Assembly (NCBI GenBank): GCA_963760405.1
Contig: CAVXCV010000002.1
Span: forward strand, 372,001 to 436,000
Length of the DNA: 64,000 bases
Reading direction: 5' to 3'
DNA from: RYN-230 sp963760405
Lineage (GTDB): Bacteria; Actinomycetota; Actinomycetes; Streptosporangiales; Streptosporangiaceae
Positions 60,040-64,000 of this stretch are shown here, in pieces. Within the stretch, counting starts at the first letter, position 1. Each line of letters opens with the position of its first letter. Under the pieces are notes generated by a model. The model worked only from the letters and a program-made list of their open reading frames with translations. It searched no databases and was not told where the DNA came from. The translations under genes and the position numbers were made by a program.

Positions 60040-60080
60040 TTGTGGCAACGGTATCAGGTTTCTAGACTGAACATTCAGTC
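60040..60080 (+). promoter_or_regulatory. Promoter and TetR-type operator of the FAD oxidoreductase gene
   Basis: TTGTGG (60040-60045), a 17-base gap and TAGACT (60063-60068) form the promoter. The operator GACTGAACATTCAGTC (60065-60080) overlaps the -10 box, one base different from the 53080 site. The flanking TTCTA is also shared. Confidence 0.75.
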
Positions 60081-60113
60081 AATCACACAGGACTTCAGCA
60101 GGAGGGCGGACCG

Positions 60114-61784
60114 ATGGCCGCAACGCAGGCCGGGACAGCAGCCAGTACCTACGACGCGATCGTCGTGGGCGGTGGCCATAACGGGCTGGTCGCCGCGGCC
60201 TACCTGGCCAGGTCCGGGGCCCGGACCGTGGTCCTGGAAGGGCGGCACAAGACCGGCGGCGCGGCTACCACCGAGGCGCCGTGGCCGGACGCGCCCGAGT
60301 TCCGGGTCACCCGGCTGTCCTACGTGATGAGCCTGCTCCCGCCGACCATCATCGAGGACCTGGAGCTGGCCCGGCACGGTTACAAGATTTACCCGATGGG
60401 CCCGTACTACCAGGCGTTCCCGGAGGGCGGGTCGATCAAGCTCTACGCCGACGACGCCAAGCGCAACCACGAGGAGGTATCCAAATGGTCGAAGAAGGAC
60501 GCGGACGCCATGCCCCGCTGGGATGCCTGGCTGGCTGGCCTGGCCGACGTGCTCGGCCCGCTGCTGCTCACCATCCCGCCGAACCTCGGCTCCCGCAAGC
60601 CGCGTGACCTGAGGGAAACCCTCCGGCTGGCCTGGCGCAACCGTGGCCTGGATGTGCGCACGATCGCTGACGTGACCCGGCTGATGACCATGAGCATCGC
60701 CGACCTGCTCGACGACTGGTTCGAGTCATCCCAGGTCAAGGGCGCGCTGGCGGTAAACGGCGTGATCGGCACCTGGGCTGGCCCGTACGAGCCGGGCACC
60801 GCTTACGTGATGGCGCACCACTCGATCGGTGACGTGGGCGACGGCCACCTGGGGAACTGGGGGTTCCAGGAGGGCGGCATGGGCGCGGTGTCCAGCGCGA
60901 TCGAGTCGGCGGCGCGCAGCCACGGCGCCGAGGTCCGGCTGAACGCCCGGGTGGCACGGATCCTGGTCGAGGACGGCACGGCGGCGGGCGTTGTGCTGGA
61001 GAACGGTGATGAGATCCGCGCCCGCGTGGTGGTGTCCACGCTGCATCCGCGCACCGCGTTCCTGGACCAGGTCGGCCGGGAGCACCTGCCGGACGACTTC
61101 GCCCGGGACATCGAGCATTGGAAGACCCGCAGCGGCGTGGTGAAGATCAACCTGGCCCTGGCCGAACTGCCGGACTTCATCGCCGATCCGGGCTCGCAAC
61201 CTGCAGGAGCATCACACCGGCTCGGTGGAGATGGCGCCCAGCATGGACTACATCGAGCGAGCGTTCCAGGACGCCCGGGAGGGAAGCCGGCCGTCCGCCC
61301 GTTCAGCGACGGCGTGATCCCCACCGCGTTCGACCAGACGCTCAGCCCGGCGGGCACGCACATCATGTCGCTGTTCACCCAGTGGGTGCCGGCCGACTGG
61401 AGCGAGCAGCCGCACACCGCCGAGCTGGAAGCCTACGCGGACCGGATGATCGACTGCTACAACGAGCTGGCGCCCAACTTCAAGGCCGCCGATCCTGCAC
61501 CGCGACATCGTCGGCCCGTACGAGATGGAGCAGGAGTACGGCCTGGTCGGCGGCAACATCTTCCACGGCGAGCTGTCCCTGGAGCAGTTGTTCCACATGC
61601 GGCCGGCCCGGGCTACGCCGACTACCGCACCCCGCTGCCGGGCCTGTACTACGGCAGCTCGGCCACGCACGCGGGCGGCGGGGTGTGCGGCATCCCGGGC
61701 TGGCAGGCAGCCCGGGCCGCGATCACGGACCGGAAGAGCGCCAAGCGGGCCAGCCAGGTCCGCAAGCTCGCCCGGCGGTCATGA
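60114..61784 (+). CDS. FAD-dependent oxidoreductase, phytoene-desaturase/PYROXD2-like (four frame breaks)
   Basis: A 556-codon frame that shifts in and out. The N-terminus has the FAD dinucleotide fold VVGGGHNGLVAAAYLARSG with VVLEGRHKTGGAA. The middle has VVVSTLHPRTAFLDQ. The C-terminus has GLYYGSSATHAGGGVCGIPG. Two segments are out of frame: about 61190-61281 (true reading NLQEHHTGSVEMAPSMDYIE) and about 61488-61608 (true reading VGPYEMEQEYGLVGGNIFHG). Each begins with one extra base and ends with one missing base, so length is kept. Such paired errors suggest a poor consensus, not decay. It probably oxidises an amine- or alkyl-type substrate. AGGAGGGCGGACCG precedes the ATG. Confidence 0.88.
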   Translation: MAATQAGTAASTYDAIVVGGGHNGLVAAAYLARSGARTVVLEGRHKTGGAATTEAPWPDAPEFRVTRLSYVMSLLPPTIIEDLELARHGYKIYPMGPYYQAFPEGGSIKLYADDAKRNHEEVSKWSKKDADAMPRWDAWLAGLADVLGPLLLTIPPNLGSRKPRDLRETLRLAWRNRGLDVRTIADVTRLMTMSIADLLDDWFESSQVKGALAVNGVIGTWAGPYEPGTAYVMAHHSIGDVGDGHLGNWGFQEGGMGAVSSAIESAARSHGAEVRLNARVARILVEDGTAAGVVLENGDEIRARVVVSTLHPRTAFLDQVGREHLPDDFARDIEHWKTRSGVVKINLALAELPDFIADPGSQPAGASHRLGGDGAQHGLHRASVPGRPGGKPAVRPFSDGVIPTAFDQTLSPAGTHIMSLFTQWVPADWSEQPHTAELEAYADRMIDCYNELAPNFKAADPAPRHRRPVRDGAGVRPGRRQHLPRRAVPGAVVPHAAGPGYADYRTPLPGLYYGSSATHAGGGVCGIPGWQAARAAITDRKSAKRASQVRKLARRS

Positions 61785-64000
61785 CGCACCACTCAACTCC
61801 GCAACGAACACCTCCCGCCACCCCAGCCCCCGGCCTGCCCGCGGCCGGAACGGCAGCGGGCAGCGGACGGCCCGCCCCCGCCCCGGGACCGCCCCCCGGC
61901 CCGGGGGCACCATCCGCCAGGCGGCCGCCGTCCGTCCCGGTGCCGCCCCCCGGTCCCGGGACGGACGCCCCCGCGGACCGGTCGGCCCTGCTCGCGATGC
62001 TGGAGGCGCGCAGCGTGGTCCTGGTCGGTGCCAGCCCCCGGGACGGCAGCCTCGGCCAGCGGATGATCACCGAGGTGGCGCGCAGCCCGGCCGCTCCGCG
62101 GCTGTACCTGGTCAACCCGCGGCATGAGCGGATCGGCGGGCAGCCCTGCTTCGCCTCGCTGGCCGGCCTGCCCGGAACCGGCCGACCTGGTGCTGCTCGG
62201 CGTGCCGGACGCGGCGGTGGAGGCGCAGCTGGCGCTGGCCGCGGAGCGGGGCGACCGGTCCGCGGTGATCTTCGGGAGCGCCCACGACCTGCCCGGCCAG
62301 CCGCCCGGCCTGCGCGGGCGGCTGGCCGCCACCGCCTCCGCGGCCGGGATGGCGGTGTGCGGTGCGGGCTGCATGGGCTTCGTCAACGTGGCCCGCGGCC
62401 TGCGCGCCGTGGGTTACCTGGAGCCGGACCCGCTGCCAGCCGGCCCGGTCGCGCTGATCACGCATTCGGGCTCGGTGTTCTCCGCGCTGCTGCGCACCCG
62501 CCGCGCGCTGGGCTTCACCGTGGCTGTGTCGTCCGGCCAGGAACTGGTCACCACCGCGGCACAGTTCGCCGAGTACGCGCTGAGCCTGCCGGAGACCCGG
62601 GTGCTGGCCCTGGTGCTGGAGGCGATGCGGGAGGCTGACCGCCTGCGCGGGGTGCTGGCCCAGGCGGCGGCGCGGGACATCCCGGTGGTCCTGCTCACCG
62701 CGGGCCGGTCGGCTGGCGGCCGGGCCCTGGTGTCGGCGCACTCAGGTGCGCTCGCCGCCGCCGACGGCGGCTGGGAGGCGCTGGCCCGCGCCTACGGCGT
62801 GCACCGCGTCGGCGACCTGGCCGAATTGGCGGACACCCTGGAACTGTTTACCCAGGCCCACCGTCCCCGCCCATCCCCCACCAGGCCTGCCAGCCCTGCC
62901 GGTCCCGGAGATGATCCCGCACCAGCGACCGGGATCGCCACCGTGCACGACTCCGGGCTGCAGCGGGCCCACGTAGCGGATCTCGCCGACGAACTCGGGG
63001 TGCCGTTCGCAGCCCTCGGCGAAGCGACCTACGCCACCCTGGCCGCCCTGCTCGACCCTGGGCTGGAGCCCGGCAACCCGCTCGACGTGTGGGGCACAGG
63101 CGCGCGGACCCAGGAACTGTTCGCCGGATCGCTGGCCGCGCTGGCCGCCGACCCGGCGGTAGCCGCGGTCGCGCTCGCCGTCGACCTGGTCCGGGAGCTC
63201 GACGCCGACCGGTCCTACCCGCTCGCCGTGCTGGACGCCACCCGCCGCACCAGCAAGCCCCTGGCCGTGCTCAGCAACGTGCCCAGCGCCATTGACCCGG
63301 ACACCGCCGCCGAGCTGCGGCAGGCCGGCGTCCCGGTGCTGGAGGGCACCCGCAGCGGCCTGCTGGCCCTGCGGCATCTGCTCGACCATGCCGCCTGCCC
63401 GGAACCCGCGCCGTCCCCGCCGATCGACCGGGCGCGGCAGGACCGCTGGCGGCAGGTGATCGCCGCCGGGCAGGCCCACGGCGCCCGGCTGCTCCAGCTG
63501 CTCGCCGACTACGGCGTGGCCACCACCCGCACCCGCGCCGTGGCCAGCGGCGGCGAGGCCCTCGCCGCCGCTGACGCGATCGGCTACCCGGTGGTGCTCA
63601 AGACCGACGAGCCGGGGATCGCGCACAAGTCGGATGCGGGCGGGGTCATCCTGGGCCTGCACGACCCGGCCGGGCTGGCCGCCGCCTACGACGGCCTGGC
63701 GGCCCGGCTCGGCCCGCGGGCGCTGGTCTGCGCGACGGCTGGATCGGGGGTGGAACTGTCCCTGGGCCTGGCCCGCGACCGCGACCTCGGCCTGCTGGTG
63801 GTGGTCGGGGCCGGCGGCATCCTGGTGGAGCTGCTCGCCGACCGGGCGGTCGCCCTGCCGCCGGTGGGCTCCGGGCAGGCGCTGCGGATGCTGCGCCCGC
63901 TGCGGATCGCCGCCCTGCTCGGCGGGGTACGCGGCCAGCCCGCGGCCGACCTCGGCGCGGTGGCGGCGGCGGTCACCGCGATCTCGGAGATCGCCTGCGA
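61781..64000 (+). CDS. NDP-forming acyl-CoA synthetase (partial at window end; frame broken near 62173)
   Basis: The ATG at 61781 overlaps the oxidoreductase stop. After a Pro-rich N-terminus (about 60 residues) comes the CoA-binding domain (SVVLVGASPRDGSLGQRM). One extra G near 62171-62176 then shifts the frame. Repaired, it reads ADLVLLGVPDAAVEAQLALA, the succinyl-CoA-ligase-like domain with ITHSGSVFSALL and the phospho-His region SAHSGALA, and an ATP-grasp domain (YPVVLKTDEPGIAHKSDAGGV). No stop is reached by 64000. Related enzymes make acyl-CoA from acids with ATP. It probably activates the acid produced by the amine cluster. Confidence 0.88.

Overview
The window is about 64 kb of very GC-rich DNA (codon third positions almost all G or C; many GTG and some TTG starts; several genes with a TANNNT box 6-7 nt before the start codon, as in leaderless transcripts). 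Gene content (KdpFABC with DUF2252, DUF3054, GAP/Sap-type, DUF1269, SHOCT and RDD proteins, large MalT/LuxR regulators) points to a soil-type actinomycete. Genus cannot be fixed from the sequence. I see no rRNA, tRNA, CRISPR array or transposase.

Layout. 0.4-9.4 kb: kdpF-kdpA-kdpB-kdpC-kdpE (high-affinity K+ ATPase and a response regulator), an FMN-binding protein on the other strand, then the sensor kinase kdpD. 9.4-18.2 kb: a three-gene island made of a 14-blade WD40 protein, an alpha/beta-hydrolase, and a very large caspase-like/P-loop NTPase/TPR protein. It sits between kdpD and a second kdpE-like regulator and is the most interesting locus here. 18.2-23 kb: that second regulator, small unknown proteins, a cyclodeaminase-like protein and a KimA-type K+ permease. 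23.2-28.3 kb: two convergent MalT-like LuxR regulators whose ends overlap. 28.5-37.6 kb: stress and membrane proteins (DUF1269, GAP family, DUF2252, HdeD, SHOCT, CMD, RDD, a nonapeptide-repeat protein, a 457-aa membrane protein), plus relics of a K+ channel and of polyphosphate kinase. 37.1-46.5 kb: AsnC regulator, zinc-ribbon membrane protein, agmatinase-like enzyme, NarL-type two-component pair, MMPL exporter, LysR regulator, lipoprotein. 46.6-50 kb: Ca2+/cation exchanger, degenerate PfkB-like protein, FMN reductase, DUF3054. 50-52 kb: VOC-ArsR-SRPBCC-YciI operon, then a PadR regulator. 53.1-64 kb: aminotransferase, PotD/B/C/A-type polyamine ABC transporter, TetR repressor, FAD oxidoreductase and NDP-forming acyl-CoA synthetase (cut by the window end). 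These genes share a TetR-type palindromic operator and look like one amine-uptake and catabolism regulon.

A caution for all readers: at least a dozen single-base indels interrupt otherwise well conserved genes (kdpB, the caspase gene, kdpE2, the nonapeptide gene, the exchanger tail, the ABC binding protein, the FAD oxidoreductase, the acyl-CoA synthetase). Many lie in G/C runs or come in compensating pairs, so draft-assembly error is more likely than true gene decay. Where this happens I give the repaired extent and say where the frame breaks.
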